Source: Sphingomonadaceae bacterium 3R27C6
GTDB taxonomy: Bacteria > Pseudomonadota > Alphaproteobacteria > Sphingomonadales > Sphingomonadaceae
Direction of reading: 5' to 3'
DNA: 64,000 bases
Assembly: GCA_005503215.1 (NCBI GenBank)
Contig: SCNS01000006.1
Coordinates: 62,001-126,000, forward strand
Shown here: positions 17,301 to 24,301 of the stretch, piece after piece
Layout of the letters: each line of letters begins with the position of its first letter
Numbering within the stretch: position 1 is the first letter of the stretch
Made by a program: the position numbers and the translations under genes
Notes under the pieces: model-generated
What the model was told of the DNA's origin: nothing
The model's database searches: none
What the model saw: only the letters and a program-made list of their open reading frames with translations

Positions 17301-18046
17301 CAGGCTTCGGTGCAACTCACCGTGGTGCCGCCCTTGTCGGTCGCGGTGAAGACGGTGCTGAAGGTCGCCGGTCCCGCCATCGCGGCGAAAGCCGCGGGAA
17401 GATCGTTCGCGGTGCGAAAGAGCTGATCGTCGTCGATGCCATAGGCGGGCGAGACGCGCGCGACTGGATAGCATTGGCGGACATAGTCCTTGATCGTCGC
17501 GTCGAGGAAGGTGTCGGTCATCGGTCCGCGCGGCGAGACGGCGTTGAGGAACAAGTCGAAGCTGTGTCCGCCCGCGCCGAACTCGAGTTTGGCATTGGGA
17601 TCAATCGTATTGTCGTCGATCGTCTCGGCGATCGCGCGCTCCATCATGTTGGTGACACCTGCGACCAGCACGATCAGGTTTGGTACATCGCCAACGGGCT
17701 GATAGGCGTTGCGGACGCGGTCGTAGACATGGACCGTGCCCGTCGTCGCAACGAGGCCAACGAAGAGCCCGACGCCGACGAGCGTCTGGAAACCAAACGC
17801 CACGATCCCCATGCCATTGCCGCGCACGCTCGCTAGCAGCGCACCGAGCGCGATCCCGGCGACCGCGATGATGACGACCAGCGTCTCGTAGCGCGGATCG
17901 GCAAAGATCATCGAAACGAGCTTGAACGCGTCGACCGTCTCGTTGAACCCGTCATAGGTGTGGAAGCTGGTTTCGAGCGCAAATGCGGCCGTCGGCACGG
18001 ACGCAACGAGGGCGGCGAGGACCGCGGAGAGAGAGCGGGCGCGCAC
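14306..18046 (-). CDS. traG: F-type conjugation protein TraG (mating-pair stabilisation)
   Basis: 1246 aa. The N-terminal portion (residues 1 to about 470) is a polytopic membrane domain with an apparent signal sequence (SLSAVLAALVASVPTAAFA) and several helices (TLVVIIAVAGIALGALLASV; FGIMLFMMPIALLFILTPIN). It matches the TraG_N region of F-type systems. The long C-terminal half is Ala/Gly/Arg-rich, soluble and probably periplasmic. In F, TraG helps pilus assembly and mating-pair stabilisation and takes part in entry exclusion. It is the last gene of the block, 5 bases after traH. Confidence 0.93.
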   Translation of the reverse strand: MRARSLSAVLAALVASVPTAAFALETSFHTYDGFNETVDAFKLVSMIFADPRYETLVVIIAVAGIALGALLASVRGNGMGIVAFGFQTLVGVGLFVGLVATTGTVHVYDRVRNAYQPVGDVPNLIVLVAGVTNMMERAIAETIDDNTIDPNAKLEFGAGGHSFDLFLNAVSPRGPMTDTFLDATIKDYVRQCYPVARVSPAYGIDDDQLFRTANDLPAAFAAMAGPATFSTVFTATDKGGTTVSCTEAWTYISDRLSDPALFEDYSRQVCERTGYDVSNAGQLQRCRSNLGALGDKMLGTPLTLQQLMTNINLGNAVGDVLFEDSPATAARVMANRAVVSSGLATMSTANEWMPTIRATVFGIMLFMMPIALLFILTPINLRVASFALGLFVFVAMWGVIDAGIYQLTLGRAMDVLAEMRSNHVAANAWMLAPSSAMKALAIFGSFRTAAAGLAGAFVFTVFRFSGNVFTSFTSGALGVQGQGTAAATPIMTHEGRAQALEAQASATGTMARRGAVSSFGDFGERSTLGSNRAFGAAGGYLADRTPGAAGTTGFALGATDAARELGGLAPALVGRDLSHPATAAAVRANATTSAIHNFAEKDALRGLGTSYFGKGQSGERAFAAFTQNMVQWKAFGDTRAYDMMFQGARRHFERNGYEGKDADLKASTVIAQASADPTFAKLIANSFEQEQMLRNDLTGAQVQVGAMEGRRDYAGDNVAGIERRNVATEQAWRTGNNEGQRNAAAMLGLSVDETSRRIGFINALSGEARSTAISSLSRSTGRNEAQVMRALEMYNASVQLGTADGATAEAGREGTSVYGRTKEAAGYDFAERSGKLDAQREVGHGGVRGAARIGEQRRQSDNFGFAEGAAAAGVSTREAAKLDAFIGALSRTAGNQVDMAEGGAAGIADRARNERLTRIVDNERLTRMQGLLRAEGITMTKRQLAMAQNGDLNLNVSPEVAGQLHRAGLINHSQYGAIADGGRARFSFADNDLLVSSSTGFAQSARSDTSTKYEAGKQAGPDTIEHMLSSGDKGQAMMANWLKGGFEMDRNGEWRLNPQVADTLQRDVSAIMAQTGWRRAISRQAVDQITMGTTVGGEIGAASQSTDYASRGGRAKGGPSAGKQTSGTASGRLGFSSNDVGISSENAQATLDIVNYDVRGAIATAERAAARSATPEATFTRELNRQVLGPEGLRNRYLGQADSARGTTDITAPMTSYEQSSILSKGRFSTDLANGPFDGDNSNKKR

Positions 18047-18051
18047 GGCGG

Positions 18052-19473
18052 TCAGCGATTGCGGTTGGCGGCGGCGCCGGCGGCGTCGCGCGCGTCGCGG
18101 TCGCGCTGGCGGACCAACCCCGCGTAGTTGGCGGAGAGGTTGGTCTGTTCGAGCGCCGCCATATAGGACTGGCGCATCTGCGCGCGTTGCCGCAGCACCT
18201 CGTCGCGGAGGCCCTGCAACTGTTCGATCCCCTTGGTAAGGATGCGCGTCTGGCAGATATTCGCGTTACCCGCGTCGGCCGCGCCCGCGGCCGCGGTGCC
18301 GCGCTCGGCGTTCGACAGGGCGAAGTCGATGCTGCGGGTGAGGTCGTTGAGCATCTGGTAGGCGAGGGTAAGCGCGACCAGTTCGTCGGTGTCGCCGATC
18401 ACGCTGTCCTCGACACCTTCGCGCACGCCCCATTCGAGCATCCGGTAGATCGGCAGCGTCTTCACATTGGCGACGAATTGGCGCTCCTCGGCCGTCAGCG
18501 CGGAGCGCGCACGGATCTTCGTTGCGATCGCCTGCATGCGCTCGCGTGCGAGGATCAGCGCGCCGCGGCCCGGGCCGTCGACCTGACAGTCGGCCCCGGT
18601 CGGCGGCATGTTGAGCGCGCGCGACTGGACGCGTCCGGTCAGGAAATCCTCGACACCTTCGGTCTCTTGGCGCGGACAGGCGGGGATGGCCGAGAAGAGC
18701 GGAACGCGGTCAATCGTATCCCAGCGCATATAGACGTCGCCGACCCGCGCGCGCATGACACCGGTCCACTCGCCGGCGCCGACGCGCGCCGCAGCGTGCG
18801 CGAGAAGCGAACCGGTCCGGAAGATATCGGTGACTTCGCGCGGGCAATTGGCGAGCGCGTCGCGCAAATCCTCCGTCGGATTGTTCTGGTTCGCCTGGAT
18901 CTTCTCGCGGCTCTGCTGGTAGCTTTTCGCATAGCCTTCCTTGATCGACTTGTATCCGGTCATCTCCTCGATGATGCCGCTCATATTGTCGTCGCCCTTG
19001 GCGATCTGGACCATGCGGTTGGCGAGGCGGCAGTCGTTAACCTGGATGGAGTTCAGGAAGTTGGTCGCTGCCTCCATTTTCGAGATGATGTTCCCCATCT
19101 TCTCGTCGAGCGTCTCGAGCAGATATTGGAAGGCCACCGCGGGCGCAGCTTGCAGGATGCTCTCCAATTTCTGGACGAGGTAATCGGGATCGAGGAAGGA
19201 CATGCCGCCGAGGAACATGTCGATCCCGCCGCAGCCCGCCTTCACCTTCGGGAGGGTCAAGCTCATCAGATAATCGTTGTGGACGTCGACGCGGCCCGAG
19301 AAGCCGCCCGCGGTCACATAGCCACGCGCCTGGTCCTCAAAGCTGCCGGGCGACGTATAGGTGACATTGTCGAACCAGTGCTCGGCCCAGCTCTGCGCCG
19401 CCGCGGGTGGCGCGGTGCCGACGGCAGAAAGGGCCAGTGCGATCAGCGGCAGGCGAAAGCGGGCAGTCGGCAT
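18052..19473 (-). CDS. traH: F-type conjugation protein TraH
   Basis: 473 aa from ATG 19473. Signal peptide MPTARFRLPLIALALSAVGT ending near PAAAQS, then the TraH family region (ARGYVTAGGFSGRVDVHNDY, KVKAGCGGIDMFLGGMSFLD, QYLLETLDEKMGNIISKMEA). A coiled-coil-like C-terminus follows (LTKGIEQLQGLRDEVLRQRA). TraH is a periplasmic/outer-membrane-associated F-pilus assembly factor. It lies between trbB and traG, as in F. Confidence 0.95.
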   Translation of the reverse strand: MPTARFRLPLIALALSAVGTAPPAAAQSWAEHWFDNVTYTSPGSFEDQARGYVTAGGFSGRVDVHNDYLMSLTLPKVKAGCGGIDMFLGGMSFLDPDYLVQKLESILQAAPAVAFQYLLETLDEKMGNIISKMEAATNFLNSIQVNDCRLANRMVQIAKGDDNMSGIIEEMTGYKSIKEGYAKSYQQSREKIQANQNNPTEDLRDALANCPREVTDIFRTGSLLAHAAARVGAGEWTGVMRARVGDVYMRWDTIDRVPLFSAIPACPRQETEGVEDFLTGRVQSRALNMPPTGADCQVDGPGRGALILARERMQAIATKIRARSALTAEERQFVANVKTLPIYRMLEWGVREGVEDSVIGDTDELVALTLAYQMLNDLTRSIDFALSNAERGTAAAGAADAGNANICQTRILTKGIEQLQGLRDEVLRQRAQMRQSYMAALEQTNLSANYAGLVRQRDRDARDAAGAAANRNR

Positions 19474-19525
19474 GTTCGACGTCCTTTGGAGTGGTGCAAA
19501 TGAACGGAGAACTGACCCGCCATGT

Positions 19526-20164
19526 TCAGCGTCTCGGGCGGTTGGGCGGGACAACCCCCACGATCCCGGTAAATTTCGAGAGCGCACGGACGCCGACGGC
19601 AGGGCGAACCCCGGTCAACATCTTGGCGGCGAGGTAAAGGTTGCGCGCAAGGTTCGGCGCATGGTCGGTGCCGAGCGCGATGGGGATGATCCGGTTCTGG
19701 TCGGTCGCCGGACGCACCCAGGCGACGGGGTGGCCGATCCACGGCAGCCCGAGCCGGCCAGAGCGCAGCATGGCTTCCTGTTCGCCGATTGCGCGAACCT
19801 CCCAGCCGTAGCGGGAGCGAAGGTGGCCGAGTTTCGTCCAGAGGTCGGCGCAGGGGACGCATCCGGGCGCCGTACTCATCTCGATGACGAAGATGCCGTG
19901 CTGGCCCTTCAGTGTCTCGGCAAGGTCCGGGGGAAAGGCGCGCGTGACTGGCACCCGGCCCAGCCAGTTGTTCATCTCGGCCATCGTCGCGACCGGGTGG
20001 ATCGCAGCCCGTGCAGCAACCTCGCGACTGGCCATTTGGGCGCCCGCGGGCGGGCCGAATATGACCGTCATACATGTCAGCGCGAGGATATTGGCCCGCC
20101 TGAATCCATCTTCTAGGCAAGGACGATTTACCCTAGATTGGACAACGGAAAGGGTGTTCCGCAT
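19526..20164 (-). CDS. trbB: TrbB-like periplasmic thioredoxin-fold protein of the conjugation system
   Basis: Up to 212 aa from ATG 20164. A hydrophobic signal segment (RRANILALTCMTVIFGPPAG) precedes a thioredoxin-like fold with CVPC at residues 102-105 (EMSTAPGCVPCADLWTKLGH). F TrbB is a disulfide isomerase for cysteine-rich tra proteins; both TraN-like proteins and TraU here are Cys-rich. The ATG at 20164 overlaps the start codon of an antisense AbrB gene, and an internal ATG at 20071 would shorten the signal. The original 5' end may have been altered by insertion of that cassette. Confidence 0.82.
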   Translation of the reverse strand: MRNTLSVVQSRVNRPCLEDGFRRANILALTCMTVIFGPPAGAQMASREVAARAAIHPVATMAEMNNWLGRVPVTRAFPPDLAETLKGQHGIFVIEMSTAPGCVPCADLWTKLGHLRSRYGWEVRAIGEQEAMLRSGRLGLPWIGHPVAWVRPATDQNRIIPIALGTDHAPNLARNLYLAAKMLTGVRPAVGVRALSKFTGIVGVVPPNRPRR

Positions 20165-20414
20165 GAACGCCGTTACGATCACGCCAAAGGGGCAGATCAC
20201 GCTCAGGAAGGAGTTGCTCACACATCTCGGAGTCCGCCCCGGCGACAAGGTTAGCTTTGACAAGCTCCCCGGCGGTGAGGTCATGATTCGGGCTATCAGA
20301 CCGTCAGGAGAAGTCGAAAGTTTCTTCGGACTTTTGAAGCGAGAAGGCCAACGACCGATCTCGATCGAAGAGATGAACGAGATAATCGCAAAGGGATGGG
20401 CGGGCGAGCAGTGA
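20163..20414 (+). CDS. AbrB/MazE-type antitoxin
   Basis: 83 aa. SpoVT-AbrB swapped-hairpin pattern (MNAVTITPKGQITLRKELLT, HLGVRPGDKVSFDKLPGGEV) and a C-terminal toxin-binding tail (SFFGLLKREGQRPISIEEMN). It lies on the opposite strand inside the tra operon, between traF and trbB. Its stop overlaps the GTG start of a PIN-toxin pseudogene by 4 bases, the usual antitoxin-toxin coupling. Confidence 0.9.
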   Translation: MNAVTITPKGQITLRKELLTHLGVRPGDKVSFDKLPGGEVMIRAIRPSGEVESFFGLLKREGQRPISIEEMNEIIAKGWAGEQ

Positions 20415-20809
20415 ATATCATCGCCGACACCAACATTCTCGTTAGCGCAATCGCGGATGACGACAAAATTTAACGCCCTATCGTCTAGGCGCAGCTCGAT
20501 GGCGCTGAACTTGTTGCCTTCACGCTGACGGCGCTTTGTGAGCCCGGCTTGGTATTCCTTCGCGGATACAAGGTGAGCCTGGGCGAACTCTCCAAGTCGA
20601 TCTGTGTCCTTGTTTCCGCCGATAACGTAACGGTGGACATGCAAGCCGTCGAAGCCGGACTCTCTATGTTGGAGCAGGGTGGAGACTTTGCTGATGGCAT
20701 CATCGCCCACGATGGCCAGTGGCTCGGCGGTGAAACCTTCGTCAGCTTTGACCGAGGCGCCATCGGTTTGCTGCAGAAGCACGGACAGGCCGCGATAATC
20801 CCCGATTGA
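20411..20809 (+). pseudogene. VapC-like PIN-domain toxin, disrupted by two in-frame stops
   Basis: The frame starts at GTG 20411 with the PIN signature MNIIADTNILVSAIADDD, then meets TAA at 20471-20473 and TAG at 20486-20488. It continues in the same frame with recognisable PIN sequence to 20809 (AVEAGLSMLEQGGDFADGII, AHDGQWLGGETFVSFDRGAI). Both stops are one C-to-T change from glutamine codons. The stretch CEPGLVFLRGYK also looks altered from the usual family sequence. The toxin is therefore probably dead while its antitoxin is intact. Confidence 0.88.
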
Positions 20810-20856
20810 TCGCATGCCTGCGCCGACTACGCGGCAAGCCGTTGCAATAGCCCCCG

Positions 20857-21741
20857 TCATCGCTGCGGCCCCAGGCCTGGCCCGACGAGATCGCCTCCGA
20901 GCACGCGCGGGTCGGTCGCCGACACTGGCCCGTTCGACAACGCGTCGAAAAAGCCGTCTTCCTCTCCCGCGCCGGTCAGGAACTGCTCGGGCCGAATGTC
21001 GCCGAGCAACAGCCGCACTGCCTGATAGGTGGTCTGCGCGAGGTTCGGGTAGGTCTCGACGCCGCTCGCGATCACCATCCGTTGCGCGCTGCCGCGGCGG
21101 ATCACCAACGTCGTCGGGGTAATCTCGACGCCGAAGCGTTGCCCAAGCTCGGGGCGCTGATCGATGTCCATCTGCGTGACCTGCCAGCCCGTCTCCTCGC
21201 GGAACCGCTCGAGGATCGGCCATTGGACGCGGCAATAGCCGCACGAGGCGCGCGAGAACATCACCAGCGCAAACTGGCCGGCATGGGAGCGCAGATAGTG
21301 ACGCCGGATCGCGTCCTTCTCCGCGCCCATCGCCGAGCGCGCGTCGCCGACCATCGGGTTCGCGGACTTGGCATTGAGCTCGGGGTTCTGAAGCAGCGCA
21401 AGCTGCGTCACGCCGGCGAACGCCCGTGCTTTTCGCCGGGCAAAATCCTGCAACCGCCAGAAGTCCGCGACGGCATCGACCGTCAGCACCGTCGCCGCAT
21501 AATCGCGCTGCTGCTCGATCAGTTTGCGGATTTTCGGCGGCGTCCAGGTCGCGAGTTCCGCCATCGGCGGGATCTCCGGTTTCGCGAGCGCGTCCGGGTC
21601 GGGCTCGCTCGGCTCCGGGGGCGGAGCCTGGTACCACCAATAGCCCTGCTTCAGTTCGGGCGCGCGGGAGGACGAAGGGCTCTGCCCGACCGCGACGGTT
21701 GCGGCGGAGAGGGCGATGCCGGCAAGAAGGAGCGCGCGCAT
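20857..21741 (-). CDS. traF: F-type conjugation protein TraF
   Basis: 294 aa from ATG 21741. Signal sequence MRALLLAGIALSAATVAVGQ, an N-terminal helical region (QGYWWYQAPPPEPSEPDPDA is typical), then a thioredoxin-like domain with CGYC at 167-170 (ALVMFSRASCGYCRVQWPIL). cis-Pro region: FGVEITPTTLVIRRG. F TraF is a periplasmic pilus-assembly protein; unlike F-plasmid TraF this one keeps a CxxC pair. Its ATG overlaps the stop of the S26 peptidase gene (TGATG). Confidence 0.92.
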   Translation of the reverse strand: MRALLLAGIALSAATVAVGQSPSSSRAPELKQGYWWYQAPPPEPSEPDPDALAKPEIPPMAELATWTPPKIRKLIEQQRDYAATVLTVDAVADFWRLQDFARRKARAFAGVTQLALLQNPELNAKSANPMVGDARSAMGAEKDAIRRHYLRSHAGQFALVMFSRASCGYCRVQWPILERFREETGWQVTQMDIDQRPELGQRFGVEITPTTLVIRRGSAQRMVIASGVETYPNLAQTTYQAVRLLLGDIRPEQFLTGAGEEDGFFDALSNGPVSATDPRVLGGDLVGPGLGPQR

Positions 21742-22340
21742 CACAGCACCTTCACCATGCGCGAAAGTCTCTCGATCGAAACGGGGCCATAGTAGCGGCT
21801 GTCGAACCCGCTCGGGTGCGAAGAGCCGACATAAATGGTGCCGGGCTTGATCAGCCCATAATCGGGACGCCAGTACTCGAGCTTCTGGCCATTCCGCCCA
21901 TAGGGTTTCGTCACGCCGAGCAGCACGCCATCGCAATAATACCAGCCGTCCATTGCGTCCGGCGCGATCATGGAGGGCTTCTCGATCAGGGAAATGCGCT
22001 CGCCCGGCATGCAGAGCGCACGCTTGGTCACATTGACCGGCTCCGGACCGGCGAGCGGATGCGACAGCCGGAACATGACGAGGTCGCGCTTGGCAATCGG
22101 TCCCGGACTTGGTCGCACGGCCCAGGCGTCGATCGACGGCGACATCACAAGCGTGACTTGCTGGACCGCCCAGCAGGTAAGCAAGCCGAGCGGGATCACG
22201 ATCGCGCAGGCTTTCCACAGCCGGTCGGGCCGCGCCGGCTCGCCGAGCCCTTCGGCTCCGAGTGCAACGGCCGTGCGCCGCGGCAGCCGTTTGAGGCCAA
22301 TGGCCAGATGCTTACCGGCTTTCCAGGCGAGACTGAGCAT
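21741..22340 (-). CDS. S26-family signal peptidase of the conjugation system (TrhF/TraF-peptidase-like)
   Basis: 199 aa from ATG 22340. One membrane anchor (WKACAIVIPLGLLTCWAVQQ), catalytic Ser in VMSPSIDAW (about residue 67-69) and Lys106 in NVTKRALCMPGERI, then the C-terminal box (GTIYVGSSHPSGFDSRYYGP). Such peptidases process or cyclise pilin precursors in some conjugation systems. It overlaps trbC by 29 bases. No pilin gene is present in the window, so its substrate would have to be encoded elsewhere. Confidence 0.88.
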   Translation of the reverse strand: MLSLAWKAGKHLAIGLKRLPRRTAVALGAEGLGEPARPDRLWKACAIVIPLGLLTCWAVQQVTLVMSPSIDAWAVRPSPGPIAKRDLVMFRLSHPLAGPEPVNVTKRALCMPGERISLIEKPSMIAPDAMDGWYYCDGVLLGVTKPYGRNGQKLEYWRPDYGLIKPGTIYVGSSHPSGFDSRYYGPVSIERLSRMVKVL

Positions 22341-23214
22341 CGCGCACTTCCTCCTTTCCACCAAGACGGGCGATTTCTTCGAGCAGGCCGGAGAGCGCGG
22401 CGTCGCCGTAAACGACGTGCGCCGCGCGCGGGCTTTCGTCCTCGCGCTCGCAATAGGGCAACACCGGATCGCTCGGGATCATCGCGAGCGCGGGAACCCG
22501 TGTGACGCCATGCTGCCGAAACACGAGCGGATCGACGATGAGCTGGACGTCGCGCATCGCGCAGGCCGGGCCTTCGCAGCCGGGATCGAGCCGCAGGATT
22601 TCGGCGGTCAGCTTCGCCATTGGCGCGACCTTGGTCATCCCGCCCGGCATGCCGCGAAAGGCAATCACCCCGCGCGCCTTTTCAAGCTGCGCGGCATAAG
22701 TGCGCAGCGTCGCCGTCGGCATCGACGAAGAGGCGAACAACACCGGCACCCAGCTCTGCGCCGCCGGCGCAGGGGCGGCTTCAGCGACGGCCTTTATGTC
22801 GGGCGCTTCGAGGCCAAGCGCCTGTTCGAGACGCTTCGCCATCGCCGCGCGCTCGGCCGCGAACCGATCCTTGCCCGCTTCCATCGCATCGCGGGCGCGG
22901 GCTTCTATGGCGGGGGAGGGCGCACGGCTCCGCAGCGCCTCGAAGGCGCGGCGGCGCTCCGCTTCGGTCGGCTGGGGCAGTTCGGACGGCGCATCCTGCG
23001 GTTGGGTCTGGCGTCGCGCGATGGCGCCGCGCAGCCGCTCCATTGCGGCATCGCTTTCCGCTTCGATTCCGGCTCGCGCGGATGGAGGAGTCTTTTGGTC
23101 AGGTACCGTCGGCGATATCTGTGCGGCCGCAAGGCTTGCGAAGCCGACCGCGCCGCCGAGCGTCAGCGCGAGCGCGAAGCGCACGTCAGCGGCCGATGGC
23201 TTGGTAATAGGCAT
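22312..23214 (-). CDS. trbC: F-type pilin-assembly protein TrbC
   Basis: 300 aa from ATG 23214 (an alternative GTG lies at 23184). Signal segment FALALTLGGAVGFASLAAAQ, a helical charged spacer (about 45-140), then the TrbC family domain (PVLFASSSMPTATLRTYAAQ, KARGVIAFRGMPGGMTKVAP, VRDVQL-type strand, then VFRQHGVTRVPALAMIPSDP). It is a periplasmic protein needed for pilus assembly. Its start overlaps the end of the upstream traN-like gene by 29 bases. Confidence 0.9.
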   Translation of the reverse strand: MPITKPSAADVRFALALTLGGAVGFASLAAAQISPTVPDQKTPPSARAGIEAESDAAMERLRGAIARRQTQPQDAPSELPQPTEAERRRAFEALRSRAPSPAIEARARDAMEAGKDRFAAERAAMAKRLEQALGLEAPDIKAVAEAAPAPAAQSWVPVLFASSSMPTATLRTYAAQLEKARGVIAFRGMPGGMTKVAPMAKLTAEILRLDPGCEGPACAMRDVQLIVDPLVFRQHGVTRVPALAMIPSDPVLPYCEREDESPRAAHVVYGDAALSGLLEEIARLGGKEEVRDAQSRLESR

Positions 23215-24301
23215 CGATACGTTCCTTCATGTCGATTTGGATGTCGGCCTGCGCGCGGGCCTCGATCTCGGAATAATATTCGGACAGGTCCATTTTGGAG
23301 AAGTCGAGCGCCTGAAACTCCTCGGGCGTGAAGCCGCGACAGTTCGGCGTCTTCACCGGACCCCAGCCGTCCGGAAACGACTTCAGTTGCGGTCGGCCCT
23401 GTTCCTGGATGATGCGGCCGAGCTTGGTGTTGAAGCAGCAATGGCTTTTCGACTTCTGGACGCAGATGCCGAGGATCTTCGAGCTGCAATAGCTGCCGAC
23501 CTCGACGCACATGCCCGAGCTGCGCAGCATGCCGACTTCCATGTCCTGTTGATCACAGGAGGAGAGCAGGAACTCCATCATCACGTTGATGGCGAGGCTG
23601 ATCGCGATCGACGTCGGATCGATGCCTACGATAAGCGCGTTGGCGCCGGCGCTTGCCGCCTGGCTCGCCGTCGCGCCAGCCTGGAAGGCGGCATAGGCGG
23701 CCTTGGCGCCGGTGAACACGCCCTTGGCGATCGCGATCTTGGTCTGGGTCGAGGCGATCGACGAGCCCATGCCATCCTTGACGATCTTGCCCTTATCCTT
23801 GCAGCAGTTGGAGAACGTCGTTTTGAGGCCCGCCGGACGACAGCGCAGCGCGCGTCCGCCGAAGATCTCGATATTGCCGAGGCAATTGCCTTCGGCGTCA
23901 ACGGGACCGTCGGCGGGCGCGCCCGGATCATCGAACACCGGCTCGTCCTCGATCGGGCTCGCCGCCGTATCGATGCAGGCGTTGGGGGTGCAGGCGGGAA
24001 CACCGCCGCTTGCGGGCGTCTCGCACGCATATTGGAGCCCAAGCGGACACGACCAGGCGCCTCCGGGTTCGGGCGTGCACCAGGTGCGTTCGAGAGGGCA
24101 TTGCCAGCCGCCGTTCGCCGTTCCGACACAGCTCGCCGTCTCGCCAGGGCCGTCAGCTTCGCCGCTGCCGTCGAGATCGACTGCGCACAGTTGCTGGGCG
24201 TGAGCCGGCGGCGCGGCGACGGCGCTGCCGATCAGGACGCCCGCGATCACCAGGGCGATCAGCACCACGCGGTGCGGCCAGAGAAGGTCGCGCCAGCTCA
24301 T
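23186..24301 (-). CDS. traN: TraN-family protein, C-terminal type (mating-pair stabilisation)
   Basis: 371 aa from ATG 24301. Signal/anchor VVLIALVIAGVLIGSAVAAP, then a cysteine-rich region (TASCVGTANGGWQCPLERTW). The conserved TraN C-terminal block follows (FSNCCKDKGKIVKDGMGSSI, KSKSHCCFNTKLGRIIQEQG, CRGFTPEEFQALDFSKMDLS). F TraN is an outer-membrane adhesin that contacts the recipient. This gene carries only the C-terminal half of what is one protein in F, and is coupled by ATGA to a Cys-rich gene upstream that probably supplies the rest. Confidence 0.87.
   Translation of the reverse strand: MSWRDLLWPHRVVLIALVIAGVLIGSAVAAPPAHAQQLCAVDLDGSGEADGPGETASCVGTANGGWQCPLERTWCTPEPGGAWSCPLGLQYACETPASGGVPACTPNACIDTAASPIEDEPVFDDPGAPADGPVDAEGNCLGNIEIFGGRALRCRPAGLKTTFSNCCKDKGKIVKDGMGSSIASTQTKIAIAKGVFTGAKAAYAAFQAGATASQAASAGANALIVGIDPTSIAISLAINVMMEFLLSSCDQQDMEVGMLRSSGMCVEVGSYCSSKILGICVQKSKSHCCFNTKLGRIIQEQGRPQLKSFPDGWGPVKTPNCRGFTPEEFQALDFSKMDLSEYYSEIEARAQADIQIDMKERIDAYYQAIGR

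Noticed and set aside
17983-19503. Plus-strand open frame of about 500 codons opposite traH
   Set aside because: TraH on the minus strand has a signal peptide and family motifs; the antisense frame has none.
19526-21640. A single 704-codon minus-strand protein spanning traF to trbB
   Set aside because: The frame merely joins the trbB coding frame to antisense and off-frame sequence of the toxin-antitoxin cassette and traF.
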